Below, in pieces: positions 52,487-64,000 of a stretch of DNA of 64,000 nucleotides. The stretch's first letter is position 1, and every line of letters begins with the position of its first letter. The position numbers were made by a program, and so were the translations under genes. Below the pieces are notes generated by a model that made no database searches, had not been told where the DNA came from, and was given only the letters and a program-made list of their open reading frames with translations. The stretch spans positions 110,184 to 174,183 of the forward strand of contig NZ_WPNZ01000002.1 in NCBI RefSeq assembly GCF_009755605.1, given 5' to 3'. This DNA is from Streptomyces typhae. Lineage in GTDB: Bacteria; Actinomycetota; Actinomycetes; Streptomycetales; Streptomycetaceae.

Positions 52487-53726
52487 CGCGGCCCCCGTCC
52501 CGCGCGCCCGGCGGCGCCGCCTCGCCCCGCAGGCGCACCGGTCGAACGCCCTGCACCCGGGAGCCTGGTGGCTGTGGTCGCTCGGCCTCGCCACGGCCGC
52601 GTCCCGCACCACCAATCCGCTCCTGATCGGGCTGATCGTCGGCGTCGCCGGCTATGTCGTCGCCGCCCGCCGCACGTCCGCGCCGTGGGCCCGCTCCTAC
52701 GGCGCGTTCGTGAAGCTCGCCCTCGTCGTCATCGGCATCCGCCTGGTCTTCGCGATCGTCCTCGGCTCGCCGATCCCCGGTACGCACCTCATCGTGACGC
52801 TGCCGGAGGTGCCGCTGCCCGACTGGGCGCAGGGGGTGCGCATCGGCGGCCGGGTGACCGCGGAGGGCGTGGTGTTCGCGCTGTACGACGGGCTGCGCCT
52901 CGCGGGCCTGCTGATCTGCGTCGGCGCCGCCAACGCCCTGGCCAGCCCGGCCCGGCTGCTCAAGTCGCTGCCGGGGGCGCTGTACGAGGCCGGGGTCGCC
53001 GTCGTCGTGGCGATGACGTTCGCGCCGAACCTGATCGCCGACGTGCAGCGGCTGCGGTCCGCACGGCGGCTGCGCGGGCGCCCCGACAAGGGGCTGCGGG
53101 GGCTGCTCCAGGTGGGTCTGCCCGTCCTGGAGGGCGCCCTGGAGCGCTCGGTCGCGCTGGCCGCCGCGATGGACGCGCGCGGCTTCGGCCGCACCGCCGC
53201 CGTGCCCGCCCGGGTGCGCAGGACGACGGCGGCGCTGACGCTCGGCGGTCTGACGGGGGTGTGCGCGGGGACGTACGGGCTGCTCACCGCGGAGGGCTCG
53301 ACGTACGGCCTGCCGGTGCTCGGTGTCGGGCTCGCCGCCGCGCTCGGGGGCCTGTGGCTCGGTGGCCGCCGCTCGGTGCGCACCCGCTACCGGCCGGACC
53401 GGTGGGGGTGGCGCGCCTGGGCCGTCGCCGGGTCCGGCGCCGCCGTGGCCGCTTTGATGATCGCGGCGAACTCGGGGGACGCCGGTGCCCTGCACCCCGG
53501 GGTCGTCCCGCTGGTCGCGCCCGAGCTGCCGCTGCTGCCCGCCGCCGCGGTCCTGCTCGGACTGCTCCCGGCGTTCGTGGCGCCGGTGCCGCCGCCCGCG
53601 GAGGCACCGGTCCCGGAACGCCGCCGCCCCCGCCCGCCCCGTACGCCTCGCCCGCCACGTACATCCCGTACACCTCGCGCACCCCGTACGTCCCGCTCGT
53701 CCCGTACCGAGGAGAAGACCTCATGA
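52479..53726 (+). CDS. Energy-coupling factor transmembrane protein EcfT (CbiQ-like)
   Basis: The 415-residue protein has about seven membrane helices. The ECF-T signatures MDARGFGR (ARG motif, residues 227-234) and the preceding LRSARRLRGRP coupling helix connect it to the ATPases. The N-terminus carries an Arg-rich stretch and the C-terminus a Pro/Arg/Thr repeat tail. GTG 52479 overlaps the previous gene by eight bases; the stop overlaps the ATPase gene as ATGA. It is the scaffold of the cobalamin ECF transporter. Confidence 0.9.
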   Translation: MADAAPVPRARRRRLAPQAHRSNALHPGAWWLWSLGLATAASRTTNPLLIGLIVGVAGYVVAARRTSAPWARSYGAFVKLALVVIGIRLVFAIVLGSPIPGTHLIVTLPEVPLPDWAQGVRIGGRVTAEGVVFALYDGLRLAGLLICVGAANALASPARLLKSLPGALYEAGVAVVVAMTFAPNLIADVQRLRSARRLRGRPDKGLRGLLQVGLPVLEGALERSVALAAAMDARGFGRTAAVPARVRRTTAALTLGGLTGVCAGTYGLLTAEGSTYGLPVLGVGLAAALGGLWLGGRRSVRTRYRPDRWGWRAWAVAGSGAAVAALMIAANSGDAGALHPGVVPLVAPELPLLPAAAVLLGLLPAFVAPVPPPAEAPVPERRRPRPPRTPRPPRTSRTPRAPRTSRSSRTEEKTS

Positions 53727-55377
53727 CCATGATCCGGTTCGAGGACGTCTCCGTGCGGTACGAGGGGGCCGCGGAGCCCACCGTGCGGGGCGTCGACCTG
53801 AGCGTCCCCGAGGGCGAGCTGGTGCTGCTCGTCGGTCCTTCCGGGGTCGGCAAGTCGACGCTGCTCGGTACGGTCAGCGGGCTCGTCCCGCACTTCACGG
53901 GCGGCACCCTGCGCGGCCGGGTGACCGTCGCGGGGCGCGACACCCGCACCCACAAGCCGCGCGAGCTGGCCGACGTCGTGGGCACGGTGGGCCAGGACCC
54001 GCTCGCCCACTTCGTGACCGACACCGTCGAGGACGAGCTGGCCTACGGCATGGAGTCGCTCGGTCTCGCCCCGGACGTGATGCGCCGCCGCGTCGAGGAG
54101 ACCCTGGACCTGCTCGGCCTCGCGGACCTGCGGGACCGCCCCATCGCCACGCTCTCCGGCGGCCAGCAGCAGCGCGTCGCCATCGGCTCCGTCCTCACCC
54201 CGCACCCCCGCGTCCTGGTCCTCGACGAGCCGACGTCGGCCCTCGACCCGGCCGCCGCGGAGGAGGTGCTCGCCGTCCTCCAGCGCCTCGTCCACGACCT
54301 CGGCACCACCGTCCTGATGGCCGAGCACCGCCTGGAGCGCGTCGTGCAGTACGCCGACCAGGTCCTGCTCGTCGCCGCCCCCGGCGAACCCCCCGTCCTC
54401 GGCGATCCCGCCGCCCTCATGGCCGTCTCCCCCGTCTGTCCGCCGGTCGTGGACCTCGGCCGCCTGGCGGGGGCGGACCCGCTGCCGCTGACCGTGCGGG
54501 ACGCGCGGCGCAGGACGGCGGGGCTGCGGGAGCGGCTCGCGGGGGTGGAGGTTCCCGTGGGGCCGGTGGGCGCGGCGCACGGCGCGGGAGCGGGCCGGGA
54601 CGCGGTGCCGGCCGCGCGGGTCGAGCGGCTCGCCGTACGGCGGGGGCGGGTCGAGGCGCTGCGGCGCGTCGACCTCTCCGTCGCGCCCGGTGAGACCGTC
54701 GCCCTGATGGGGCGCAACGGCGCGGGCAAGTCCACGCTCCTGTCCACCCTGGTGGGACTGCTCGCCCCCGCGTCCGGGTCGGCGCGGGTCGGGGGCGCGG
54801 TGCCGCACCGCATGGCGCCGCGCGAGCTGATCCGGCACGTCGGCCTCGTACCGCAGGAGCCGCGCGACCTGCTGTACGCGGACACGGTCGCCGGAGAGTG
54901 CGCGGCGGCCGACCGGGACGCGGACGCCGCGGCGGGCACCTGCCGGGCGCTGGTGGCGGAACTGCTCCCCGGCATCGCGGACGACGTGCACCCCCGCGAC
55001 CTGTCCGAGGGCCAGCGCCTGGCCCTCGCCCTCGCGATCGTGCTCACCGCCCGCCCGCCGCTGCTCCTCCTCGACGAGCCGACCCGCGGCCTGGACTACG
55101 GCGCCAAGGCCCGCCTGGTGACCGTCCTGCGCGGGCTCGCGGCGCAGGGGCACGCGATCGTCCTGGCGACGCACGACGTGGAACTGGCGGCGGAGCTCGC
55201 CCACCGGGTGGTGATCCTCGCCGACGGCGAGGTGGTGGCGGACGGCCCGACGGCGGACGTCGTGGTGTCGTCGCCGTCGTTCGCCCCGCAGGTGACGAAG
55301 GTGCTCGCGCCGCAGCCGTGGCTGACGGCGACCCAGGTGCGCAGCGCCCTGCGGGCGGCGGAGGGGGAGGCGACGCC

Positions 55378-55381
<4 letters not shown>
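53723..55381 (+). CDS. ECF transporter double ATPase (CbiO-CbiO fusion)
   Basis: The 552-residue protein has two ABC ATPase domains. The first has Walker A GPSGVGKST, signature LSGGQQQR and Walker B VLVLDEPTSALD. The second has GRNGAGKST, a changed signature LSEGQRLA and LLLLDEPTRGLD. Fused EcfA/EcfA' pairs energise ECF transporters. ATG 53723 follows GGAGAAG and overlaps the EcfT stop. The stop overlaps the S-component start as GTGA. Confidence 0.95.
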
Positions 55382-56379
<998 letters not shown>

Positions 56380-56724
56380 GCGGGTCTGCGCGCTCCGTGA
56401 GGAAAAGGGCGGCTCGTCCGTGAAGCGGCCCACAGGACCTTGGTCCTCCACTACCCGGGGCCGTAGCCACACCACTTGAGGCGTACACACCAAAACACGC
56501 TCTGACCTGGGCTTTGAGAGCCACGTCACACGGGGGACCTCCGGTCATGGTGCGAGTACCACTAGTAAGAGGGGGCATTGCCAGGCCGCGACAGCCCTGT
56601 TTCTCTGGATGAGTCGCACGGCGCCGACGTGCCCCTCAGGGCCGCGGCGCCGAGGCATTCCCCCCACGATCCGCGTGATCACGGCATGCCCGCGGCCATC
56701 CAGTCCCCCACCGGAAGGTCCTCT
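56380..56724. other. Long non-coding leader before a secreted transglycosylase-like gene
   Basis: These 345 bases have no gene. The composition is less GC-rich around 56465-56590 (for example GTACACACCAAAACACGC). A CGGCGCCG-centred inverted repeat lies near 56630-56660. I looked for the c-di-AMP (ydaO) riboswitch found before Streptomyces rpf genes but could not match its conserved blocks. Confidence 0.5.
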
Positions 56725-57144
56725 GTGTCCGTCTCGCTCCTCCGCCGCATCGCTTCCCCGAAGAAGGCTCTCGCCACCGGCGCCGTCGCCGCGGCCGCCA
56801 CCGGCATGGTCTTCGCCGCGGCCCCCGCCCAGGCCGCTCCGGCGGCCGCGACGTCCGACTCGGCCAAGGCCGTGGCTCAGCGGATGATCTCGGACGACGC
56901 GCAGTTCAAGTGCTTCGACCACATCGTCTCCCACGAGAGCGGCTGGGACGTCAACGCCAAGAACGCCTCCTCCGGCGCGTACGGCCTGGTCCAGGCCCTG
57001 CCCGGCTCGAAGATGGCCTCCGCGGGCGCCGACTGGCAGACCAACCCCGAGACCCAGATCGAGTGGGGCGTCAAGTACATGAAGGACCGTTACGGCAGCC
57101 CCTGCGGCGCGTGGAGCTTCTGGCAGGCCAACGGTCACTACTGA
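56725..57144 (+). CDS. Secreted transglycosylase-SLT-like cell-wall protein
   Basis: The 139-residue protein has a signal peptide (residues 1-37, ending AQAAP). The mature part contains ISDDAQFKCFDHIVSHESGW (catalytic Glu in SHESGW), SSGAYGLVQALPGSKM and WGVKYMKDRYGSPCGAW, typical of the lysozyme-like fold of SLT/aggregation-promoting-factor proteins. It probably cleaves peptidoglycan. GTG 56725 follows GGAAGG at six bases. A strong terminator follows. Confidence 0.88.
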   Translation: MSVSLLRRIASPKKALATGAVAAAATGMVFAAAPAQAAPAAATSDSAKAVAQRMISDDAQFKCFDHIVSHESGWDVNAKNASSGAYGLVQALPGSKMASAGADWQTNPETQIEWGVKYMKDRYGSPCGAWSFWQANGHY

Positions 57145-57164
57145 GCCCCCCTGGGCTTCAGGCA

Positions 57165-57206
57165 GCGAAAAGGGCGGCACCCCGGTGTGGGTGCCGCCCT
57201 TTTCGC
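57165..57206 (+). terminator. Intrinsic-type terminator after the transglycosylase-like gene
   Basis: A 17-bp perfect stem (57165-57181 with 57190-57206) has AAAA on the left and TTTT on the right arm and an eight-base loop. It starts about 20 bases after the stop. Confidence 0.9.
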
Positions 57207-57213
57207 GCTCCGC

Positions 57214-57309
57214 GCTCGTCCTCAAACGCCGGACGGGCTGGTTTCCCACCCACCCACCCTCACTGCCCGCCGCAGGCAATCAAGCCCGTCCGGCGATTGA
57301 GGACGAGGC
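57214..57309. repeat. Inverted pair of the dispersed 27-bp element
   Basis: A forward copy (57214-57240) and an inverted copy (57283-57309) with the core CGCCGGACGGGCT flank about 40 bases. They can form a long stem between the convergent transglycosylase-like and thiolase genes. Confidence 0.85.
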
Positions 57310-57342
57310 GCGGAGCGCCGGTACACCCCACCCCGGCAAGGG

Positions 57343-58590
<1,248 letters not shown>

Positions 58591-58802
58591 TCAGCAGTCT
58601 GCTGAGCCCGGCCCCGCTCCCGCAAGGGGCGTGCACACAAGGGCCGTACGCACAAGGGCCGTACAGGCAATGCCCGCAGCGTCACCCACCCCGGGCCGGT
58701 CGCATCGATCACGTCGTGGGCCTTGCGACTTGCAGAACCCGTGATTACGTTGCCTACCCACCTCCTGATGACCCGTCAGATGAACGTCTGGAGCTGGCTT
58801 CG

Positions 58803-60047
58803 ATGTCCTGTCCCGCCCTGCCCGACGGCTTCGACTTCACCGACCCCGACGTCCTGCGCGACCGCGTGCCCTTCCCGGAGTTCGCGCGGCTGCGGCAGTC
58901 GGAGCCGGTGCGCTGGATCGCGCAGCGGCCCGGCATCGCCGGCTTCGACGACGCGGGCTACTGGGCCGTGACCCGGCACGCCGACGTCAAGTACGTGTCC
59001 ACCCACCCGGAGCTGTTCTCCTCCGCCCTGAACACCGCGATCATCCGCTTCAACGAGTCGATCGGCCGCGACCGGATAGACGCCCAGAAGATGATCATGC
59101 TTAACATGGACCCGCCCGAGCACACCCGGGTCCGCCAGATCGTGCAGCGCGGCTTCACCCCGCGCGCCGTCCGGTCCCTGGAGGGCGCCCTGCGCGACCG
59201 CGCCCGCCATATCACCGAGAGCGCCCTCGCGAGCGCCGCCGTCGACGGCTCCTTCGACTTCGTCACCCAGGTCGCCGTCGAACTCCCCCTCCAGGCCATC
59301 GCCGAGCTGATCGGCGTGGAGCAGGAGGACCGCGCCAAGATCTTCGACTGGTCCAACAAGATGGCGGCGTACGACGACCCGGAGTACGCCATCACCGAGG
59401 AGGCCGGCGCCGAGGCCGCGATGGAGATCGTGAGCTACGCGATGAACCTGGCCGCCGCTCGCAAGGAGTGCCCGGCCGAGGACATCGTCAGCCGGCTCGT
59501 GGCGGCGGAGGACGAGGGGAACCTCAACTCCGACGAGTTCGGGTTCTTCGTGATCCTGCTGGCCGTCGCCGGCAACGAGACCACCCGCAACGCCATCACC
59601 CACGGCATGCACGCCTTCCTCACCCACCCCGGCCAGTGGGAGCTGTACCGGCGCGAGCGCCCGGCGACGACGGCCGAGGAGATCGTGCGCTGGGCCACGC
59701 CCGTGGTGTCCTTCCAGCGCACGGCGACCGAGGACACCAGCATCGGCGACGCCCGGATCAGGAAGGGCGACCGCGTCGGGATCTTCTACTCCTCCGCCAA
59801 CCACGACCCCGAGGTCTTCGACCGCCCCGACGCGTTCGACATCACCCGCGACCCGAATCCGCACCTCGGCTTCGGCGGCGGCGGCCCGCACTTCTGCCTC
59901 GGCAAATCCCTCGCCGTCCTGGAGATCGACCTCATCTTCCACGCCCTCGCCGACGCCATGCCCGGCCTGCGCCTGACCGGCGACCCGCGCCGGCTGCGCT
60001 CGGCCTGGCTCAACGGAGTCAAAGAACTCCAGGTCAGCGTGGGCTGA
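58803..60047 (+). CDS. Cytochrome P450, CYP125-like (steroid C26/27-hydroxylase type)
   Basis: The 414-residue P450 has the I-helix AVAGNETTRNAI (oxygen-activating Glu-Thr), ExxR in EEIVR-type K-helix position and the haem motif FGGGGPHFCLGKSLA. The N-terminus CPALPDGFDFTDPDVL, the segment MLNMDPPEHTRVRQIV and the tail RSAWLNGVKELQV follow CYP125 as I recall it, which hydroxylates the terminal carbon of cholestenone. ATG 58803 follows GGAG at nine bases. It is divergent from the thiolase and can be served by the ferredoxin at 46711. Confidence 0.92.
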   Translation: MSCPALPDGFDFTDPDVLRDRVPFPEFARLRQSEPVRWIAQRPGIAGFDDAGYWAVTRHADVKYVSTHPELFSSALNTAIIRFNESIGRDRIDAQKMIMLNMDPPEHTRVRQIVQRGFTPRAVRSLEGALRDRARHITESALASAAVDGSFDFVTQVAVELPLQAIAELIGVEQEDRAKIFDWSNKMAAYDDPEYAITEEAGAEAAMEIVSYAMNLAAARKECPAEDIVSRLVAAEDEGNLNSDEFGFFVILLAVAGNETTRNAITHGMHAFLTHPGQWELYRRERPATTAEEIVRWATPVVSFQRTATEDTSIGDARIRKGDRVGIFYSSANHDPEVFDRPDAFDITRDPNPHLGFGGGGPHFCLGKSLAVLEIDLIFHALADAMPGLRLTGDPRRLRSAWLNGVKELQVSVG

Positions 60048-60123
60048 GCACGCGGAATCCGCCAAATGTTCAGGTGATCGGCAAGAATCGCCAACGTTTT
60101 CGACGCGACGCGCGTCTAGTGGG

Positions 60124-61794
60124 GTGAACCTTGCCCCTCCAAGACTTCGAACGGAAACGGTGGCCGTGGTCTCTGCCGACGTCTCGCTCGTCCCGGCCGG
60201 CAGTTCACCCACAGAACGGAAGAGTCCCTTCCGTACCGCCCGCTCCTTCTGCCGGCGCCACCGCGTCGCCGTCCTCGCGACCGCGCCCACGCTGCCCCTG
60301 TACGCGCTGTGGGCGGCGTTCCTCGCCACCGGCGGCGGCGACCTCGCCGCCCAGGAGGCCTGGGCCAGGTTCGCCGACGACCACGGCTCGGCCGCGTACG
60401 GCCTCTTCTGGTACGGCGGCATGCACACCGCCAACTACAGCCTGATATCCCCGTACCTGATGGCCGCGCTCGGCGTGAAGACCGTCACGGTCCTGTCCGG
60501 CGTCGCCGGTGCCTGGCTCGTCGCCGTCCTCATCGCACGCTCCGGGGTGCGCAGACCGCTCGGGCCCGCGGTCCTCGCCTCCCTCGCCGTGTGGTGCAAC
60601 GTCGCCTCCGGGCGCACCACGTTCGCGCTCGGCCTCGCCTTCGGACTCGGCGCCGTCCTCGCGCTGCTGCGCGGGAAGCGCGTGACGGTCGCGGTGCTCT
60701 GCGCGGCGCTCGCCACCATGGCCTCCCCCGTGGCGGGCCTGTTCCTCCTGGTGGCGGGGGCGGGCTACTTCTTCGTACGGGAGTGGGGGCGCGCCCTGGC
60801 CCTGCTCGTGCCGCCGGTCGTGGTCGTCGGCCTCACCACGCTGCTCTTCCCGTTCAAGGGCGAGCACCTGATGTGGGCGCACCGGATCTACCCGCCCGCC
60901 TTCTTCAGCCTGGTCCTGGTGGTGGCGGGGCCCCGGGAGTGGCGGGTGCTCCGCTGGGGCGCGGGGGTGTACGCGGCGGGGACCGTCCTGACGTATCTGA
61001 TCCCCTCCCCGATCGGCACCAACGTCGAGCGCCTCGCCGAACTCGTCGCGCCCGCGCTGCTGCTCGCCGCCCTGCTCACGCCCGCGCTCTCCACCATCCG
61101 CCGCCTGGCCCTGGTGACCGCGCTCGTCCTGTCGACGGCGTGGGTGGCGCAGAAGACCGCCGACGACCTGAAGGTGTCCACGGCGGTGCCCGCCTGGGCC
61201 AGGGACACCCAGGGCGTCGTCGCGGAGCTGAAGCGGCTCGGCGCCGACCGCGGCCGGGTCGAGGTGGTGCCCGCCCGCAACCACCGCGAGGCCACCGCGC
61301 TCGCGCCGTACGTGAACATGGCGCGCGGCTGGAACCGCCAGCTCGACATCGAGCGGGGCAGGCTCTTCTACGACGGTTCGTTCTCCGCGGCGACCTACCG
61401 CGCCTGGCTCGACCGCTGGGCCGTCGGCTACGTCGTGCTGGCGTCAGGGCGCCCCGACGGGCCCGCCCTCGCCGAGGCCGCCCTGGTGCGCAGCGCCCCG
61501 AAGTGGCTCGAACCGGTGTGGCAGGACGAGCACTGGCGGATCCTCCGGGTGCGCGACGCGGTGCCGATGGCGTCGGCACCCGCCTCCGTGGTCCGTGCCA
61601 CCAGTACGGACGTGGTGGTACGGGTGCCGGAGCGGGGCGCGGTGACGGTGCGGATCGCGTACTCGCCGTGGCTCAAGGCCGACGGGGCCTGCCTGCGCAA
61701 ACACGGCGAGTTCACCCGCCTCACGGTCCGGGCGCCGGGCACCTACCGGATCAGCTCGGGGTACGGTCGCCCGCCGCGCCCTTCGGCTTGCTGA
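60124..61794 (+). CDS. Multi-pass integral membrane protein
   Basis: The protein has about 556 residues and some eleven membrane helices in the first 350 residues, then a soluble C-terminal domain of about 200 residues (RVEVVPARNHREATALAPYV, then WRILRVRDAVPM and a beta-rich end). The layout resembles GT-C-type glycosyltransferases or actinobacterial polytopic wall proteins, but no catalytic Asp motif was identified. The start is uncertain: GTG 60124 lacks a ribosome site and GTG 60160 is possible. It overlaps the convergent gene by 44 bases. Confidence 0.75.
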   Translation: MNLAPPRLRTETVAVVSADVSLVPAGSSPTERKSPFRTARSFCRRHRVAVLATAPTLPLYALWAAFLATGGGDLAAQEAWARFADDHGSAAYGLFWYGGMHTANYSLISPYLMAALGVKTVTVLSGVAGAWLVAVLIARSGVRRPLGPAVLASLAVWCNVASGRTTFALGLAFGLGAVLALLRGKRVTVAVLCAALATMASPVAGLFLLVAGAGYFFVREWGRALALLVPPVVVVGLTTLLFPFKGEHLMWAHRIYPPAFFSLVLVVAGPREWRVLRWGAGVYAAGTVLTYLIPSPIGTNVERLAELVAPALLLAALLTPALSTIRRLALVTALVLSTAWVAQKTADDLKVSTAVPAWARDTQGVVAELKRLGADRGRVEVVPARNHREATALAPYVNMARGWNRQLDIERGRLFYDGSFSAATYRAWLDRWAVGYVVLASGRPDGPALAEAALVRSAPKWLEPVWQDEHWRILRVRDAVPMASAPASVVRATSTDVVVRVPERGAVTVRIAYSPWLKADGACLRKHGEFTRLTVRAPGTYRISSGYGRPPRPSAC

Positions 61795-64000
61795 CGGGCG
61801 GCGCGTCCGGCGCGTCCGGCGACGTCTCCCTGGCCTTGCCGGGCGCCGCCTTCCCCGCCTTGCCGGGTGGCGGAGCCTGCTGCTTCTCGGACGTGGGCAG
61901 GAGTTTCTCCGGGGTGAGCGCCTTCTCCGGGCCGGTGCCGCCCTTCACGGCGGCGGGCTCCTTCCCGGGGGACGCACCGGCCGCCCCTGTCGCCCCTCGC
62001 GCCCCGGCAGCTCCAGGCGCGGCGGCCACCGCGGGCCGCACCCCCGTACCGACCCGGAGGGCCTCCTTCACGCGCGGCCCCTGGAGCAGATACGTCAGTC
62101 CGAAGCCGGCGCCGACGACGGCCGCGCCGCCCACCGCGTCGAGGACCCAGTGGTTGCCGGTGCCGACGATGGCGCACACCGTGAAGAGGGGGTGCAGCAG
62201 GCCGAGGGCCTTCATCCACCACTTCGGCGCGAGGATCGCTATGGTCAGGCCGCACCACAGGGACCAGCCGAAGTGCAGCGAGGGCATCGCCGCGTACTGG
62301 TTGGTGAGCTTCGTCAGGGTGCCGTAGTCCGGCTGGGAGAAGTCCTGCGGGCCATGGATGGTGTCGATGAAGTTGAGGTCCTCCATCAGCCGCGGCGGCG
62401 CCAGCGGATAGCCCCAGAAGCCGACGAGCGCGAGGATCGTGGCGAAGCCGAGGGCGGAGCGCGCCCACCGGTACTGGGCGGGGCGGCGCAGATAGAGGAT
62501 CGCGAGGACGCTCAGCGGCACCACGAAGTGGAACGACGTGTAGTAGAAGTTGAAGAAGCTCTCCATCCAGGGCGTGCGCGCCGTCAGATGGTTGAACCAG
62601 TGCTCGATGTCGATGCGCAGGAACTGCTCGATGGAGTGGATCTGCTCACCGTGCGTCTCGGCCCGCTCCCGGCCGCCGGAGATGGTGCCGCCGGTCGCCG
62701 CGAGCCGCGTCTGCTGGTACGCGGAGTAGCCGACGCGGATCAGGAGCAGTTCGAGGAGCAGGTTCGGGCGGGTCAGGACGCGCCGCCAGAACGGGAACAG
62801 CGGCACCCACTTCCAGCGTGCCGGTACGGGATCGGCGTACGAGGTGGGGATCGGCTTCCGGTACTCGGGGGCCGTGCGGGACAGGAACGGCACGAACAGG
62901 GCCGAGGCGAGCGCGGCGATCAGGACGACGTTGTCGCGCACCGGGTCCAGGGCCGACATGTTCGGCAGCATCATCTTCGACGGCAGCGTCATCACGAGGA
63001 CGATGGCGATCGGCCACACGTACCGGTCGGACGCCCGCTTGCCGACCCGCCCCACGACGGCGAGCAGCAGCCACAGGAGCTGGTGCTGCCAGCTCGTCGG
63101 GGACACCGCGACGGCCACACAGCCGGTGAGCGCGACGGCGAGCAGAAGCTGGCCGTCGCGGGCGTAGGTGATCGCGCGGCGCAGACCGACGACGGCGACG
63201 GCGGCGCCGAGGGCCAGGAAGACCCCTATCTCCAGGGGCCCTTCGAGGCCGAGGCGGAGCAGGGCGCCGTGCAGCGACTGGTTGGCGCCCGCGTCCGGGT
63301 TGGCGCCGAGTCCGGCGCCCGCGAGGTGGTGCACCCAGTACGTCGACGAGTCGTGCGGCATGGCCGCCCAGGCGACGGCGGTGGCGGCGGCGAAGGTCGC
63401 GCCCGCGGTACCGGCGGCCTTCCTCCGGCCGGTGAACCACAGCAGCGGCGCGAACAGCAGGACGGTGGGCTGCAGGGCCGCGGCGAGACCGATGAGGATG
63501 CCGGGGGCCCGCTCCCCGCGCACGGCGAAGCAGCCGAGCAGCACGAGGAGCACGGGGATGATGCTGGTCTGGCCGAGGTGGAGGGTGTTGCGCACCGGCA
63601 GGGACAGCATGAGCAGGCAGATCGCGACGGGGGCCGCGAGCAGCGAGGTGCGGCGCGAGACGGGCTGCGGCAGCGCGCGGGCGGCGACCAGACCGAGGAC
63701 CACGACGAGTCCGAGGGTGCCGAAGGTCCACGCCCAGCCGAGCGCGTTCTCCGCGGAGCTGGCGAGCGGCTTGAGGGCGAGGCCCGCGAAGGGGGTGCCG
63801 GTGAACTTGTCCGCGTCGTAGAGCGAGCCGTTCACGTGCAGCACGCCGTTCGGCCCGATCCAGGTCTCCAGGTCGGTCAGGCGTTCGCCCTTGGGGGTGC
63901 GCAGGACGACGGCCACCTGCCGTACGGCGAGGACGGCGGCGATCAGCCAGAGGGCGACCCGGACGGCCCCGATCCGCGGATCGGGCGTCCCGGATGCCCC
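61751..64000 (-). CDS. GT87 mannosyltransferase-like / PAP2 phosphatase fusion (partial, 5' end outside window)
   Basis: The frame stays open to the last base, so the N-terminus lies beyond the window; at least 749 residues are present. The first 380 or so residues are polytopic with GT87-like segments (WIGPNGVLHVNGSLYDADKF, split, and LAAALQPTVLLFAPLLW). The second half is a PAP2/inositolphosphotransferase-like domain with FNFYYTSFHFVVPL, YAAMPSLHFGWSLW (PSxH) and GNHWVLDAVGG (HxxxD). The C-terminal 110 residues are Ala/Pro/Lys-rich. Such fusions probably build cell-envelope glycolipids. Confidence 0.85.
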   Translation of the reverse strand, partial: GASGTPDPRIGAVRVALWLIAAVLAVRQVAVVLRTPKGERLTDLETWIGPNGVLHVNGSLYDADKFTGTPFAGLALKPLASSAENALGWAWTFGTLGLVVVLGLVAARALPQPVSRRTSLLAAPVAICLLMLSLPVRNTLHLGQTSIIPVLLVLLGCFAVRGERAPGILIGLAAALQPTVLLFAPLLWFTGRRKAAGTAGATFAAATAVAWAAMPHDSSTYWVHHLAGAGLGANPDAGANQSLHGALLRLGLEGPLEIGVFLALGAAVAVVGLRRAITYARDGQLLLAVALTGCVAVAVSPTSWQHQLLWLLLAVVGRVGKRASDRYVWPIAIVLVMTLPSKMMLPNMSALDPVRDNVVLIAALASALFVPFLSRTAPEYRKPIPTSYADPVPARWKWVPLFPFWRRVLTRPNLLLELLLIRVGYSAYQQTRLAATGGTISGGRERAETHGEQIHSIEQFLRIDIEHWFNHLTARTPWMESFFNFYYTSFHFVVPLSVLAILYLRRPAQYRWARSALGFATILALVGFWGYPLAPPRLMEDLNFIDTIHGPQDFSQPDYGTLTKLTNQYAAMPSLHFGWSLWCGLTIAILAPKWWMKALGLLHPLFTVCAIVGTGNHWVLDAVGGAAVVGAGFGLTYLLQGPRVKEALRVGTGVRPAVAAAPGAAGARGATGAAGASPGKEPAAVKGGTGPEKALTPEKLLPTSEKQQAPPPGKAGKAAPGKARETSPDAPDAPPVSKPKGAAGDRTPS

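Noticed and set aside
56380..56724. c-di-AMP (ydaO) riboswitch
   Set aside because: The conserved blocks of that riboswitch were not found, so it is reported only as an uncharacterised leader.

Overview
The window is very GC-rich, with strong third-position GC bias, frequent GTG starts, tightly overlapping operons and Streptomyces-type families: an actinobacterial RNase P RNA, a BldC/MerR-like regulator beside a cold-shock gene, SCO5918- and SCO2322-family proteins, an RNase HI/CobC fusion and F420-dependent enzymes. It is almost certainly a chromosomal segment of a Streptomyces species. All calls were made by reading the sequence; nothing was searched against a database.

Bases 1-7,400 form an accessory region with lower GC and few housekeeping genes. 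A minus-strand cluster (384-4437) holds a radical SAM enzyme, a kinase-fold phosphotransferase, a NUDIX-fold protein with a damaged catalytic box and several very small proteins. It diverges from an XRE-TPR regulator followed by a GNAT acetyltransferase. A cassette of three small coupled or adjacent genes (6361-7263) then abuts the RNase P RNA gene rnpB. This is the least characterised part of the window and my main candidate for an undescribed system.

Bases 7,400-24,000 are mostly housekeeping and stress genes: rnpB, an EamA exporter running into rnpB, a MerR-like regulator, CspA, a DEAD-box helicase, an SCO5918-family protein, AraC and MerR regulators, an RNB-type RNase, YaaA, KDPG aldolase, RNase HI/CobC, a zinc-ribbon protein that seems to start at CTG, and Nif3. 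Bases 27,500-45,700 carry a two-component system, two MFS exporters, a methyltransferase, a cell-wall amidase, an F420-dependent oxidoreductase, an operon of substrate-binding/VWA membrane proteins, and a glycosyltransferase-methyltransferase-(alpha/alpha)-barrel operon.

A theme spread over 30 kb is steroid side-chain catabolism. A KstR-like TetR regulator (45,954) is accompanied by Hsd4A-like SDR, zinc alcohol dehydrogenase and Hsd4B-like MaoC genes (23,934-27,012), an Rv3520c-like F420 oxidoreductase (36,408), a ferredoxin-aldehyde dehydrogenase pair (46,711-48,410), a FadA5-like thiolase (57,343) and a CYP125-like P450 (58,803). Palindromes matching or nearly matching the known KstR box TnnAACnnGTTnnA lie upstream of three of these loci.

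Bases 50,200-56,400 hold a complete cobalamin uptake locus: an adenosylcobalamin riboswitch, a secreted alpha-barrel repeat protein, an SCO2322-family protein, EcfT, a double ATPase and an S component. Just upstream are a modification-dependent-restriction-like EVE/DUF3883 protein (48,559) and a frameshifted metallo-beta-lactamase pseudogene. The window ends in a GT87/PAP2 fusion gene that continues past the last base.
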